Part shown: positions 10,051 through 21,179 of the stretch, one piece after another
Layout: each line of letters starts with the position of its first letter
How positions within the stretch are numbered: the first letter of the stretch is position 1
Source: Aphelocoma coerulescens
Taxonomy: Eukaryota > Chordata > Aves > Passeriformes > Corvidae
DNA: 64,000 nt
Assembly (NCBI RefSeq): GCF_041296385.1
Contig: NW_027183587.1
Span: 140,509-204,508, forward strand
Reading direction: 5' to 3'
Position numbers and translations under genes: made by a program
Notes under the pieces: generated by a model
Told to the model about the DNA's origin: nothing
What the model saw: the letters and a program-made list of their open reading frames with translations, nothing else
Databases searched by the model: none

Positions 10051-11417
10051 AACCTTAGCAATTGCTGGCTCTGTGGAGGGCCAGGAGGATCTGAAGAGTG
10101 GCCATGGTTGGCTAGCCCAGCTGAACCTAAATGGTGGGGTCCATACTAGGACGGGATTTGGGGCCAAAGAAGGAAGTTCACGGCCACTTCATTCTTCTCC
10201 AACAGGCACTTATTGCCTAAATAGGACAGAGGGGGTCTATGTAGGAAAAGACATGTATGAATTTACTTCCCCTCTGGGTTTAAACAATTGGGCTTGGACC
10301 CCCAGTTGCCCTCCTTACAATTGTTCCAAATATCAAGACAAATGCAATCAAATACCTGTTAAGCTCACTAATGGTAGCTGGGTAAAGTGTTCTTAACACA
10401 CTTACCAAAAATATTTGGAAGCCTGTAAAGCAATGGGGAGGGACAAGGGGTTTTTTTGACCACCTATTTTTAAGATGTCCCCACGAAAATTCCACAAGTA
10501 GAACACATGTTGCTCATGATTATCAGTGGGAATGGCAACACCAGATTGGAACTCAAACCCTCTTAGTGAGTTCTGCTCCAAATCCAACCAAACAGCTTGC
10601 AGACGTAAATGTAGATGGGAACCCCATTTGGGAGCTTGGAAACGCAAATACTGTGACCCTTATGGTGGAGCAACTATTGGAGGACCGTTAGGCCCAGGAA
10701 TCCCGCTGTATTTTGACCCACCAATTGATGACAAAAGGTAGAAAGGCCCCTTTGATAATGGAACACAGGCTTTGAAAGGACATTATTGCATTTGTGGCCA
10801 ACATGCTTAGCTCAGGTTACCTCCAAACTGGTCAGGGATATGGTATGGGTATGGGGTATATTAGCCCGTTGTTCTTTTTGTTGCCACAAGTTCAGGGAAA
10901 TCGCTTAGGAATCAAAATCTGTGATGATTTAATTAGAGAAAAGCAGTCAACTGATGCAGCCCTGGCTGGAGGGAGCACCCCAAAATGGGGAAAAGATGAA
11001 TGGCCACCAGAACCAGTTCCACAACAGGATGGACCAGCCACTTGGAATCCTAAGGAATTAATCCCAGATGCCTGGGAACCCATTTATCATTTGAATGGGA
11101 TAATTAGGTTACAAGCTGTCTCGGAAATAATAACCAACCAAACAGCCACAGCTCTTGACTTTCTTGCTGACCAACCCACTTAAACGAGGAAAGCGGTATT
11201 TCAACATTGGATGGTACTAGATTATCTGTTAGCAGAAGAAGGAGGAGTTTGTGGGAAATTAAATGACTCGAGCTGCTGTTTGCAAGCAGATGACAGCGGA
11301 AAAGTGGTCAAAAAAATAACAAAGGAAATAACGTCAGCTCATGGACCTGTCCAAATGTGGAAAGGATGGGAATGGGATATGTTTTCATGGTTAACTGGCC
11401 AGCTATGGGCTAAATGA
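10051..11417 (+). pseudogene. env: Broken retroviral envelope gene (gamma-type), R1
   Basis: This is the remnant of a class-I ERV surface/transmembrane envelope protein. A C-W-L-C (CxxC) surface-subunit motif lies at 10,063-10,074 in frame 1. Downstream surface-subunit pieces are open at 10,073-10,396 and 10,526-10,741 (frame 2), with N-glycosylation sites and many cysteines. The transmembrane part is open at 10,794-11,183 and 11,211-11,417 (frame 3). It has a C-x7-CC cluster, one residue longer than the usual C-x6-CC, and a tryptophan-rich pre-membrane stretch (WKGWEWDMFSWL). Breaks: a frame change between about 10,075 and 10,200, a TAA at 10,394-10,396, an apparent frameshift near the T run at 10,451-10,457, another frame change before 10,794, and a TAA at 11,181-11,183. 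All six copies share the inherited breaks. It cannot make an intact envelope. Confidence 0.8.
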
Positions 11418-11667
11418 ATATGATTTCTCCTCTTACATGCTATAGCAACTCTAATCTTTTTATCATGTGTGACACCTTGCTGAGTGCAGCTCTTTCAGCA
11501 GGTGGTCAAGGGGATGCCGGTAGCAGCCATGCCTACCTGATCCAGAAATGTCTACAAAAGGATAGATGAGGATGTCACTGCAAATAATAGCAAAATCCAA
11601 GAAGACTCAAGAAGAAAAAATTAAATCAATGGTAATTAAGGTTTGTAAAGAAAAAAAGAGGCAAAAT

Positions 11668-11690
11668 AAAAAGAGGAGGGATTAAAAGGA
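11668..11690 (+). other. Polypurine-tract-like stretch before 3' LTR
   Basis: AAAAAGAGGAGGG followed by TT and AAAAGGA lies just upstream of the 3' LTR start at 11,701, where the plus-strand primer of a retrovirus is expected. It is interrupted and sits 10 bases from the LTR edge, so the exact functional tract is uncertain. The region 11,418-11,667 holds the decayed end of env and A-rich sequence with no other feature. Confidence 0.5.
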
Positions 11691-11700
11691 ATGAGACGAA

Positions 11701-12120
11701 TGAGTCTTTACAAACAGACCATGTGAATCTGCCTGTAGACAAGGCTAGGAACTTATCGATAGTGAAGTAACAGAAGAAACTATTAGTTCTCTAGAACTGT
11801 TGGTAACCAACAGAGACTGTTGATTAATCAAGGCCCTGTTAAATTCCTGAACCTACAACAAGGCAACAAACACTTAACAGAATTAGGAATAGTTTCTTTT
11901 TCTTTCTTTTCAATACCAAAAGGGGGGTGCATATTAGAGGAGGGCATAGAGTAGGCACTTTGGGAAGTCTGTATCTCCTGAGTACCTCAGCCAGTGGGGA
12001 AAAGGAAGAGGGTGCTGGGGCCGGGAACTTGGCATAAAAAGGGAGCTGCATCCTACATCTGTTTGAGAGACCCCATGGGAAAAGCCCCATGGACTCTCCC
12101 TGTAGTCGAAGAATGTTATA
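11701..12120 (+). repeat. 3' LTR, truncated at the hairpin, R1
   Basis: Aligns with the 5' LTR from its TG start to GAAGAATGTT, then stops abruptly at the X segment. It retains the promoter part, including a TATA-like box at 12,034-12,040, but lacks the distal end. A small inverted repeat, CCATGGG...CCCATGG, lies just after the predicted transcription start. Confidence 0.8.
12034..12040 (+). promoter_or_regulatory. TATA-like box of 3' LTR, directed into hairpin
   Basis: ATAAAAA within GGCATAAAAAGGGAGC. A start site 25-30 bases downstream would leave about 55 transcribed bases before the hairpin arm at 12,121. Transcription would run through the arm, loop and reverse arm and then along the minus-sense monomers. 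Confidence 0.5.
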
Positions 12121-12557
12121 TCCTTCTCAGCGAGACGTACCGTCACATTTATGCACTCTCGCAGCTCCGTTGCCCACTTGCAGCAGCTGCTGCTACCGAA
12201 GCAAAAGGCTCCAGAAGTAAAAGCCACTGCTGGGCTGCACGTTCCCTCTGCCTCACGTAAAGCAGCAGAAACTGGCCGCTGCACTCTGTCCTTCCATTCT
12301 CTGCCGCACCTGCCACTGTCATCTCTGCGTCTCCAAGCATAAACCTGGGCACAAATGCTTTCCGGGGAAAGCTGGAAGAGAAATAGGTAGCAGCACAAGT
12401 AGCCAGTTTCTGCTGCTTTACGTGAGGCAGAGGGAACGTGCAGCCCAGCAGTGGCTTTTACTTCTGGAGCCTTTTGCTTCGGTAGCAGCAGCTGCTGCAA
12501 GTGGGCAACGGAGCTGCGAGAGTGCATAAATGTGACGGTACGTCTCGCTGAGAAGGA
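12121..12557. repeat. Hairpin abutting 3' LTR, R2
   Basis: Arm 12,121-12,276, loop 12,277-12,401, arm 12,402-12,557. By direct reading the two 156-bp arms are perfectly complementary. The arm and loop are ordinary satellite sequence, and the reverse arm continues into the R2 monomers, so it is a fold-back of the satellite against the LTR end. Confidence 0.9.
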
Positions 12558-14469
12558 AGCTGCCGAGCCGCAGCGTGTTGTGCTCAGTTTCGAGGCTCCT
12601 TGGAGGAGGGGGGTACTCGAAGAACGCCTTCTTTCTGGACGCGTCCTTCTGGGTGTGCTCAAGCTGCATGGAGTCGGCAGCACTGAAGGTTGAAGGACCT
12701 GTTTCTGGCCCGGTTGTGTGCTGGAGTGCAAGGGCTGCGCCTTCCTTTCTGAAGCAGCCAGAGCGTTCTCAGCTGAATCTGCTTGTGAAGCAGCTCTCGG
12801 CTGGACATTTGCAATTCGCTCCACTGGCTACATGAAGCCGGTGCCCAGCTGCTTCGTTCTTCGCCGCCTGTGCTCCGGGCAGAACGGAAGCCCAGCGAGG
12901 GCTTGGAGCTTTGCCGCTCTTCCGCGTGAACACTGCACGCAGCCACGGTGTGCCGTGCACGGCTTTTGCTCAGCTCGACGTGCAATCATTGTCTTGCTGT
13001 TTCCCAGAGTCGAAAGTGTCCGTGCAGCTCTCTCGCTCAGCGAAATGCGTCAGGAGAGAAGCACTTGCTGCATAAGCCTTTCGCCGGCCAAGACTTTCAG
13101 CACAGCACCACCACTCGGGCAAGGAGGAGGAGGAGGAGGAGAAAGGAAGACCATCTTTGCGTCCTGGCCCGTTCTTCTGTGCGAGACGCCTCGCCGCGTC
13201 TTCGCTGCCTGCAAGGCTGTAAGGTTCGCGCTGGTACTTGGAAGTGAGAAGGCAGGTGCGGAGAGCACCGCGATCTGACGGCGCTGTGCAGGCTGTAAAG
13301 GAAGGACGGGCTGCCGCTGGAATGGGGTGCAAATGCGGGTTTCCACGCGTCGAGGGTGAGCTCTGGGTGAGCTTGTCGACCTAAAACTGTTCTCTGTGCC
13401 AGACGGAGCGGAGAACCTTTCCCTTTACATTTGGACGACAAGAAAGACCCAGTGTGCTGGTGTATGTCGCTGCGAGGGAAAGTGCATAGGCCAGGGCGTG
13501 TTCCGGCAGAAGCAGTCGGCTGGAGCATTTCGCTGCGGGCACAATGCTCTTGTGCGAGAAGTAGACGACGCTTCGACTCCGGCAGAATGAAAGCGCGACC
13601 GTGGTACGGAGAGCGTAGGAATGAAGGCAGAGCCCCGAGCTGCTGTGCGCATCGCACAGGCTGCAAGGGGAAGCGTGGCCGTCACTCGCTTCTTTGCGGA
13701 CTCACGTTAGCAGTTGAAACCAGGAAGTTCCACTTGCAGCTACTTGTGCTGCTACCTATTTCTCTTCCAGCTTTCCCCGGAAAGCATTTGTGCCCAGGTT
13801 TATGCTTGGAGACGCAGAGATGACAGTGGCAGGTGCGGCAGAGAATGGAAGGACAGAGTGCAGCGGCCAGTTTCTGCTGCTTTACGTGAGGCAGAGGGAA
13901 CGTGCAGCCCAGCAGTGGCTTTTACTTCTGGAGCCTTTTGCTTCGGTAGCAGCAGCTGCTGCAAGTGGGCAACGGAGCTGCGAGAGTGCATAAATGTGAC
14001 GGTACGTCTCGCTGAGAAGGAAGCTGCCGAGCCGCAGCGTGTTGTGCTCAGTTTCGAGGCTCCTTGGAGGAGGGGGGTACTCGAAGAACGCCTTCTTTCT
14101 GGACGCGTCCTTCTGGGTGTGCTCAAGCTGCATGGAGTCGGCAGCACTGAAGGTTGAAGGACCTGTTTCTGGCCCGGTTGTGTGCTGGAGTGCAAGGGCT
14201 GCGCCTTCCTTTCTGAAGCAGCCAGAGCGTTCTCAGCTGAATCTGCTTGTGAAGCAGCTCTCGGCTGGACATTTGCAATTCGCTCCACTGGCTACATGAA
14301 GCCGGTGCCCAGCTGCTTCGTTCTTCGCCGCCTGTGCTCCGGGCAGAACGGAAGCCCAGCGAGGGCTTGGAGCTTTGCCGCTCTTCCGCGTGAACACTGC
14401 ACGCAGCCACGGTGTGCCGTGCACGGCTTTTGCTCAGCTCGACGTGCAATCATTGTCTTGCTGTTTCAC
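12402..14469 (-). repeat. Satellite monomer block R2, 1.4 copies
   Basis: Same extent as R1. A diagnostic site near 13,565 reads GACGAC, where R1 (near 4,505) reads GAGGAC, so the two reversed units carry different monomer alleles. Ends at the same TTTCACAGATTC edge. Confidence 0.9.
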
Positions 14470-17075
14470 AGATTCTAAACTATCCGTGTAGCTCTCGCTC
14501 AGCAAAATGCGTCAAGAGAGAAGCACTTGCTGGATTAGCCTTTCGCTGGCCAAGACTTTCAACACATCACCACAATGTGGGCGACAACGAGGAGAAAGGA
14601 AGAACATCTTTGCGTCCTGGCCCGTTCTTCTGTGCGAGATGCCTACCGGTGTCTTCGCTCCCTGCAAGGCTTTAAGGTGCACCATGGTACTTGGGAGTGA
14701 GAAGGCAGGTGCGGAGAGCACCGCGATCTGACAGCGCTGTGCAGGCTGTAAAGGAAAGAGGATTACCACTGGAATGGGCTGTAAATATAAGTTTGTATAG
14801 GGACGGGGGCAATCTTTGGGCAAGCTCGTTGACCTAAAACTCTTCTGTGTGCGAGACTTAGCTGAGAATGTTTTCGTTAAGATTCAGAGCACAACACAGA
14901 CAGAATGTAGATCTACCTAGCACTGAGAGGGAAAGTGCATAGCCCAGGCGTCTTTCGGCAGAAGCAGCCGCCTGGAGGGTTGCGCTGCCGGCACTGTGCT
15001 CTCTGTGCGAGAAGTAGACGACTGTTCGACTCTGGCAGAATGAAAGCGCGACAAGGGTACTTAAGAGGGTGAACGACGGCGCAGAGCACCGGGCTCGTGC
15101 ATGCAGCATATAAGCTGAGAGAGGAGGGTAGCTGCCACTCGCCTACCTGCCGTATTCACATTAGCTTTGGGAAGGAGAAAGCTCAGCGACAGCTACTTTT
15201 AGCTGTGCTGCTACCTATTCCTCTTCCAGCCCTCCGCTGAAACAATATCGCTGAACTTTAGGCTTCGAGATTCAGAAAACACAGTGGTCAATGGGGCGGA
15301 GAAGGGAAGTGCAGAGTGCAGCATGGGGTGGCTTTACGTGAAGCAAGGGGAAGGCGCAGCCCAGCATTGGCTTTTTCTTATAGTTCTTTTCTTCAGGAGA
15401 GTAGCTTGCAACCAAGATAGCTTGCAACCGAGCTGTGAGAGCCCACAATGGGATGGCATGTCTGTCAGAGAAGTAAGCTAGAGTGCTGCAGACTGCTGTG
15501 CACAGTTTTAATGCTGCTGTAACGTTTTTTTGAAACGTCTTCTGCCCTGACTTTCCCATCTCTGTGAGCTCTAGCTGCTTGAACCTGGGCACACCGAAGT
15601 TGTGTGGAAGTGATTGCACTGCGAGTATCAAGTGTTCCAGAGAAGAAGGAAAGTCAACAAATGCTTTCTCTCCTGGCACATCTCTCAGTCCGAACTGCGG
15701 CTGGAAAAGCTGCACTGCAAGGGTGAACTTACCCACTTTGACAGAATGTGATGATGCTCTATAAATATATTTGCGAAGGAAAATGCTGGTCACTGGTATG
15801 TTTTGCTTAGTTTACAGATTTTAGAGGGACTATGAAGGCCAACGCCTTGTTCTAGCATTTGTTCCCTGCGTGCAGAAGCAGCTGCTGGATGTTTGGAAGG
15901 GGTTTGGGATCCGCGAGAGGTGGAGAGATGGTACATAGAGCTTGAAGGAAAGTGCATAGCTCCAGGACCTTTGATGCAGTTCAATGGGTGCGAGTTACAT
16001 GTTGAGCATTTTCATGATGGCACAGAAAAGGTTCTGAAAGAAAGAGGCCATGCTGGAACTGCCTTTACTTTTGCCGCTTAGAAACTGCACAGCCAACAAT
16101 GAAAAGATTCCTCTTGCTTCCCCGCTATGCATAGGAACACATTCTTTTACGTCTCCAAGAGGCAGACTGCACAGCGGAGTTCTTCCACCAACTGCTCCCA
16201 CACGACTGGGGCCGTGCCAATGAAGCACTTGGCTTTTTCCTGGGCACTGTCAGCACTCATCGCAACAACCACACGATGGCACTGACGACTTGCCAAAGAA
16301 GGAAACGCACCTTTCGCTGCTCAAAACCACCCCAAGGGCAGAGGCAAGTTAGAAACGTCCCTGCACTCAAATCAACGGTGTCAGAACAAAAAGTTTTCCT
16401 GAATCTTCCCCTTCCAAGAGCAGACTCTTTTTTGCACCACACTCCAAGAGCCAGACAAACCTCTTTGCCCAAACAAATCTTTTCTCTCTGGCAGAGTCCA
16501 CCTACCAACTTGAAACCATCTGGCAAAAACAGAGCTCACAACAGTGCCAGCTGAGAAAGCTCTTGCTGCCTACAACTTCAACTGCACCCCTCAAACTAGC
16601 AGCGCACACGCTGCCCTCAGCACTTTCCTTCTCAGCTCTAGGTACCATCCTAAGCCTTCCCTCTCCCAGAGTCAGGATCCAAAGACAACAGCACCAGGGA
16701 CTGCTCACACACTAAAGGCACCAGGAAAAAAGGGTCACAAGCTTGGCCTTTGCATTCCTGCTGAAAGCTCAACAGCTCTAACCCAGAGAACTGTCTGTTG
16801 GGAAAAGCCTTTAAAATCCCTAAGAGCACCTCATGAGCGCATCCAAACCTGCTTTCCTTGCCAAAGAGAGCAACTACAAGCCTATCTCCAAAGAAACAGC
16901 ATCCCCTCCTCCAAAATACAACATATCCAGGGACTGATACACCTCTAGTATTGAATATGTCCAACAATTGCCCCTACACAGAAGGGGCCAGGAGAGAAAT
17001 ATCTCACTGGGCTATTCCTCCCCATGGTACCTTAACATCTGCTCCACCAACACTGGCTCTATGTCCTTACCTTCC
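14470..17075 (-). repeat. A flank, copy R2
   Basis: Lacks the F0/R1 private variant (reads GAGACTTAG near 14,853). Has TATAAATATA near 15,761, where other copies have a pure TA run. No gene seen. Confidence 0.85.
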
Positions 17076-18441
17076 CAAGGAAAGGCACTGCAAGTCCCTT
17101 GGCCTTGCCTTGCCTTCAGTGCCTTGCCTAGTTTTTCCTAAGCTACCCTTGCTTTGCTTCCTTTGCCTACGTCTCGCACTACCTACAACTTGCTGGCTTT
17201 GCCCTGCCTACCACTCTTTACCTTGCCTTCCATGCAGGCAAGGCACTGCAAACCAAGTGCAGGCAATTGCAGGCAAGTCAAACAAGAGGTAGGCAAGGCC
17301 AGAGCAGTGAGGGGGAAATAAATGGAGTGGTAGGCAAGAGAAGGCCCAGAAGTTAGAGGCAAGGCTTGCCTCTAGGAGGAAGGAAAGTCCACTGATGGGT
17401 AGGCCAGGCAGAAACAAGAAGGGCTCGGCAAGCCAAGGCCCTGGAGGAAAGCAGTAGGCAGGTCAAGGGTGTGGCACGGGCATGCAAGGGAATGCAAGGC
17501 TACGGAGGGCTAGCAGGGCAAGGCAAGGAAACTGTTGCGTTGCCAAGGCAAGGCGAGGCAAGGCAGGTGAGAAGTACATTCAAGGACTTCTGGTACACAA
17601 AAGTGGCTAGGCCCAACTGCTCTGTGTGGCCTTGATCCTGTGTGAGTCATCTCTAATCTGCACCTAAGAGACTTGAGCTACCTGCTTTCCTTTGTATGCA
17701 AAAGAACTCTCCTTCTGGTCCCGGAGCTCAAGGGCAAAATGTGAATTGCCCTTCCAAGATTCAAGACATGCAAAGATTGGTCCCAGACAAAGGCTGCCCG
17801 TATAGATGAGTGTGGCAACATGTGTCCTTGCCTGGTCTTCCTCTCATGTGATCCTGAAACACCGGAGATACTTGAGAGCCTTGAGATTCCTAGGAGGAGC
17901 AGAAAGGGCAGGGCAAGGCCCAGAAATGTCATTGAAAAGGGGTCTTGAATTCCAGGTGGGGGAGGGGTGAGCAAGGTAATGGAAGGCAAGGGGTTCAAGG
18001 GCAAGGCAAGGCAAGTGGTGGCTTGGCGAGGTGAGGCAAGGCAATGAGGGTCCTAGAAGGAAAAGAAAAGGTAAGGCCAGACCTAGATGACTGTGAAAGG
18101 AAGTCAGGTGGGGGATGGGTGAGCAAGTCAATGCAAGGCAATGGAGAAAAGGCAGGTAGAGGGAAGGCTACAGAGGGGGCAGGAAGGAAATGCAAGGCAT
18201 GGGGAAGCATGTGAGGAGTGGGTGCTGCCAGCCCGCTGGGACGGTGGGGGCAGGGCAGCTGAGAGTGGCATGGTAGGGATATGGAGGCGGGGGTTAGTGG
18301 GGGGGGGGGGGGGGGTGTGCAGCAGAGTGCAGGGTAAGTGCAGGTGTGTGTGTGCATATACGGGGGTTTTTTTCCAGGTGCTGTGCCGGGGGGAGCCGTC
18401 CCACCTCCAAGAAGGTGTGGGAGTGAAAGGAGTAAGATGGA
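17076..18441 (+). repeat. Degenerate GGCAAGG/CCTTGCC tract, R2
   Basis: Same organisation as 8,017-9,382. It differs by single bases, such as AAACAAGAGG near 17,280 against AAGCAAGAGG, and by a longer G run. Nothing else is visible. Confidence 0.8.
18299..18315 (+). repeat. G17 homopolymer run
   Basis: The longest of the six G/C runs. The T that interrupts GTG-TGGG in R1 is G here, which extends the run. Confidence 0.8.
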
Positions 18442-19109
18442 TGTGTCTTTACAAACAGACTGTGTGAATCCACTCTTAGACAAGGCTAGCATAGAGCAGT
18501 AACAGATAGGGAAGTAATAGAAGAAAGTATTAGTTTTAGAAACTGTTACTAATCAACAGAGACTGTTGCTCAGCCAAGGCCCTGTTAAATTCCTGAACCT
18601 AGAGCAAGGCAACAAAGGCTTAATAGAATTAGGAATAGTTTCTTCTTCCTCCTTTTCTATACCAAAAGGGGGGTGCATATTACATGGGGGCATAGAGTAG
18701 GCAATTCAGGAAGTCTTTACCTCCTGAGTACCTCAGCCAAAGGGGAAAAGGAAGAGGGTGCTATGGCTGGGAACTTAGCATAAAATGGGAGTAGTGTCCC
18801 ACAATCATTTGAGAGACTGCACAGGAAAAGCCCCATGGCCTCTCCCTGTAGTTGAAGAATGTTGTAGGATGCCTCTGTCTCCTCACTGGGGGGCTAATAC
18901 TTGCGGCCATTGTTTTAGGTTAAGTGGTTTTATGTGTCTTCATTTGCCACAGGTGGTGCAGAAGACAACATGAAAATTAGACTAGCTAACTAGATCACAC
19001 AATTAAAATATTTTCATTAATAATTCTACTTTTATATGGTCAGCTGAGTTTAGGCCAGGTGTGAGAGAATCAATTTGCAGCCTTAGGAGAAGAAGTAGCA
19101 AAAGTTTTT

Positions 19110-20476
19110 AACCTTAGCAATTGCTGGCTCTGTGGAGGGCCAGGAGGATCTGAAGAGTGGCCATGGTTGGCTAGCCCAGCTGAACCTAAATGGTGGGGTC
19201 CATACTAGGACGGGATTTGGGGCCAAAGAAGGAAGTTCACGGCCACTTCATTCTTCTCCAACAGGCACTTATTGCCTAAATAGGACAGAGGGGGTCTATG
19301 TAGGAAAAGACATGTATGAATTTACTTCCCCTCTGGGTTTAAACAATTGGGCTTGGACCCCCAGTTGCCCTCCTTACAATTGTTCCAAATATCAAGACAA
19401 ATGCAATCAAATACCTGTTAAGCTCACTAATGGTAGCTGGGTAAAGTGTTCTTAACACACTTACCAAAAATATTTGGAAGCCTGTAAAGCAATGGGGAGG
19501 GACAAGGGGTTTTTTTGACCACCTATTTTTAAGATGTCCCCACGAAAATTCCACAAGTAGAACACATGTTGCTCATGATCATCAGTGGGAATGGCAACAC
19601 CAGATTGGAACTCAAACCCTCTTAGTGAGTTCTGCTCCAAATCCAACCAAACAGCTTGCAGACGTAAATGTAGATGGGAACCCCATTTGGGAGCTTGGAA
19701 ACGCAAATACTATGACCCTTATGGTGGAGCAACTATTGGAGGACCGTTAGGCCCAGGAATCCCGCTGTATTTTGACCCACCAATTGATGACAAAAGGTAG
19801 AAAGGCCCCTTTGATAATGGAACACAGGCTTTGAAAGGACATTATTGCATTTGTGGCCAACATGCTTAGCTCAGGTTACCTCCAAACTGGTCAGGGATAT
19901 GGTATGGGTATGGGGTATATTAGCCCGTTGTTCTTTTTGTTGCCACAAGTTCAGGGAAATCGCTTAGGAATCAAAATCTGTGATGATTTAATTAGAGAAA
20001 AGCAGTCAACTGATGCAGCCCTGGCTGGAGGGAGCACCCCAAAATGGGGAAAAGATGAATGGCCACCAGAACCAGTTCCACAACAGGATGGACCAGCCAC
20101 TTGGAATCCTAAGGAATTAATCCCAGATGCCTGGGAACCCATTTATCATTTGAATGGGATAATTAGGTTACAAGCTGTCTCGGAAATAATAACCAACCAA
20201 ACAGCCACAGCTCTTGACTTTCTTGCTGACCAACCCACTTAAACGAGGAAAGCGGTATTTCAACATTGGATGGTACTAGATTATCTGTTAGCAGAAGAAG
20301 GAGGAGTTTGTGGGAAATTAAATGACTCGAGCTGCTGTTTGCAAGCAGATGACAGCGGAAAAGTGGTCAAAAAAATAACAAAGGAAATAACGTCAGCTCA
20401 TGGACCTGTCCAAATGTGGAAAGGATGGGAATGGGATATGTTTTCATGGTTAACTGGCCAGCTATGGGCTAAATGA
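19110..20476 (+). pseudogene. env: Broken retroviral env, R2
   Basis: Same inherited stops and frame changes as the R1 copy. Private differences include a TGT-to-TAT (Cys to Tyr) change at 19,711-19,713 in the second surface-subunit piece and GATCATC for GATTATC near 19,579. Longest open pieces are 19,132-19,455, 19,585-19,800, 19,853-20,242 and 20,270-20,476. Confidence 0.8.
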
Positions 20477-20759
20477 ATATGATTTCTCCTCTTACATGCT
20501 ATAGCAACTCTAATCTTTTTATCATGTGTGACACCTTGCTGAGTGCAGCTCTTTCAGCAGGTGGTCAAGGGGATGCCGGTAGCAGCCATGCCTACCTGAT
20601 CCAGAAATGTCTACAAAAGGATAGATGAGGATGTCACTGCAAATAATAGCAAAATCCAAGAAGACTCAAGAAGAAAAAATTAAATCAATGGTAATTAAGG
20701 TTTGTAAAGAAAAAAAGAGGCAAAATAAAAAGAGGAGGGATTAAAAGGAATGAGACGAA

Positions 20760-21179
20760 TGAGTCTTTACAAACAGACCATGTGAATCTGCCTGTAGACA
20801 AGGCTAGGAACTTATCGATAGTGAAGTAACAGAAGAAACTATTAGTTCTCTAGAACTGTTGGTAACCAACAGAGACTGTTGATTAATCAAGGCCCTGTTA
20901 AATTCCTGAACCTACAACAAGGCAACAAACACTTAACAGAATTAGGAATAGTTTCTTTTTCTTTCTTTTCAATACCAAAAGGGGGGTGCATATTAGAGGA
21001 GGGCATAGAGTAGGCACTTTGGGAAGTCTGTATCTCCTGAGTACCTCAGCCAGTGGGGAAAAGGAAGAGGGTGCTGGGGCCGGGAACTTGGCATAAAAAG
21101 GGAGCTGCATCCTACATCTGTTTGAGAGACCCCATGGGAAAAGCCCCATGGACTCTCCCTGTAGTCGAAGAATGTTATA
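20760..21179 (+). repeat. 3' LTR, truncated, R2 (faces F monomers)
   Basis: Same truncation point as the R1 3' LTR, at GAAGAATGTTATA. It is the left member of a convergent LTR pair with 24,566-24,985. Confidence 0.8.
21093..21099 (+). promoter_or_regulatory. TATA-like box, 3' LTR R2, directed right
   Basis: ATAAAAA. A transcript from here would run through X and the F-sense monomers 21,461-24,284. This is the opposite monomer strand from that reached by the other 3' LTRs in the window. Confidence 0.45.

Larger units (their letters stand above)
9383..12120 (+). mobile_element. LTR-env-LTR provirus, gag/pol absent, copy R1
   Basis: Two related LTRs in direct orientation (starting TGTGTCTTTAC at 9,383 and TGAGTCTTTAC at 11,701) flank a broken retroviral env and a purine tract. 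The space between the 5' LTR and env is only about 150-250 bp, so gag, pro and pol are missing. The two LTRs differ at many positions, so the insertion is old and predates amplification of the array, whose provirus copies are nearly identical to one another. The 3' LTR is cut off at 12,120 where the hairpin begins. I could not identify a convincing primer-binding site. The env features indicate a class-I, gamma-type ERV; I cannot name the family. Confidence 0.85.
18442..21179 (+). mobile_element. LTR-env-LTR provirus, copy R2
   Basis: Nearly identical to the R1 provirus and displaced by exactly 9,059 bp. Its 5' LTR spans 18,442 to at least 18,865 and its 3' LTR spans 20,760-21,179. It differs from R1 in its setting: past the truncated 3' LTR comes only the X segment and then tandem F monomers, with no reverse arm and so no hairpin. 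Confidence 0.85.
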
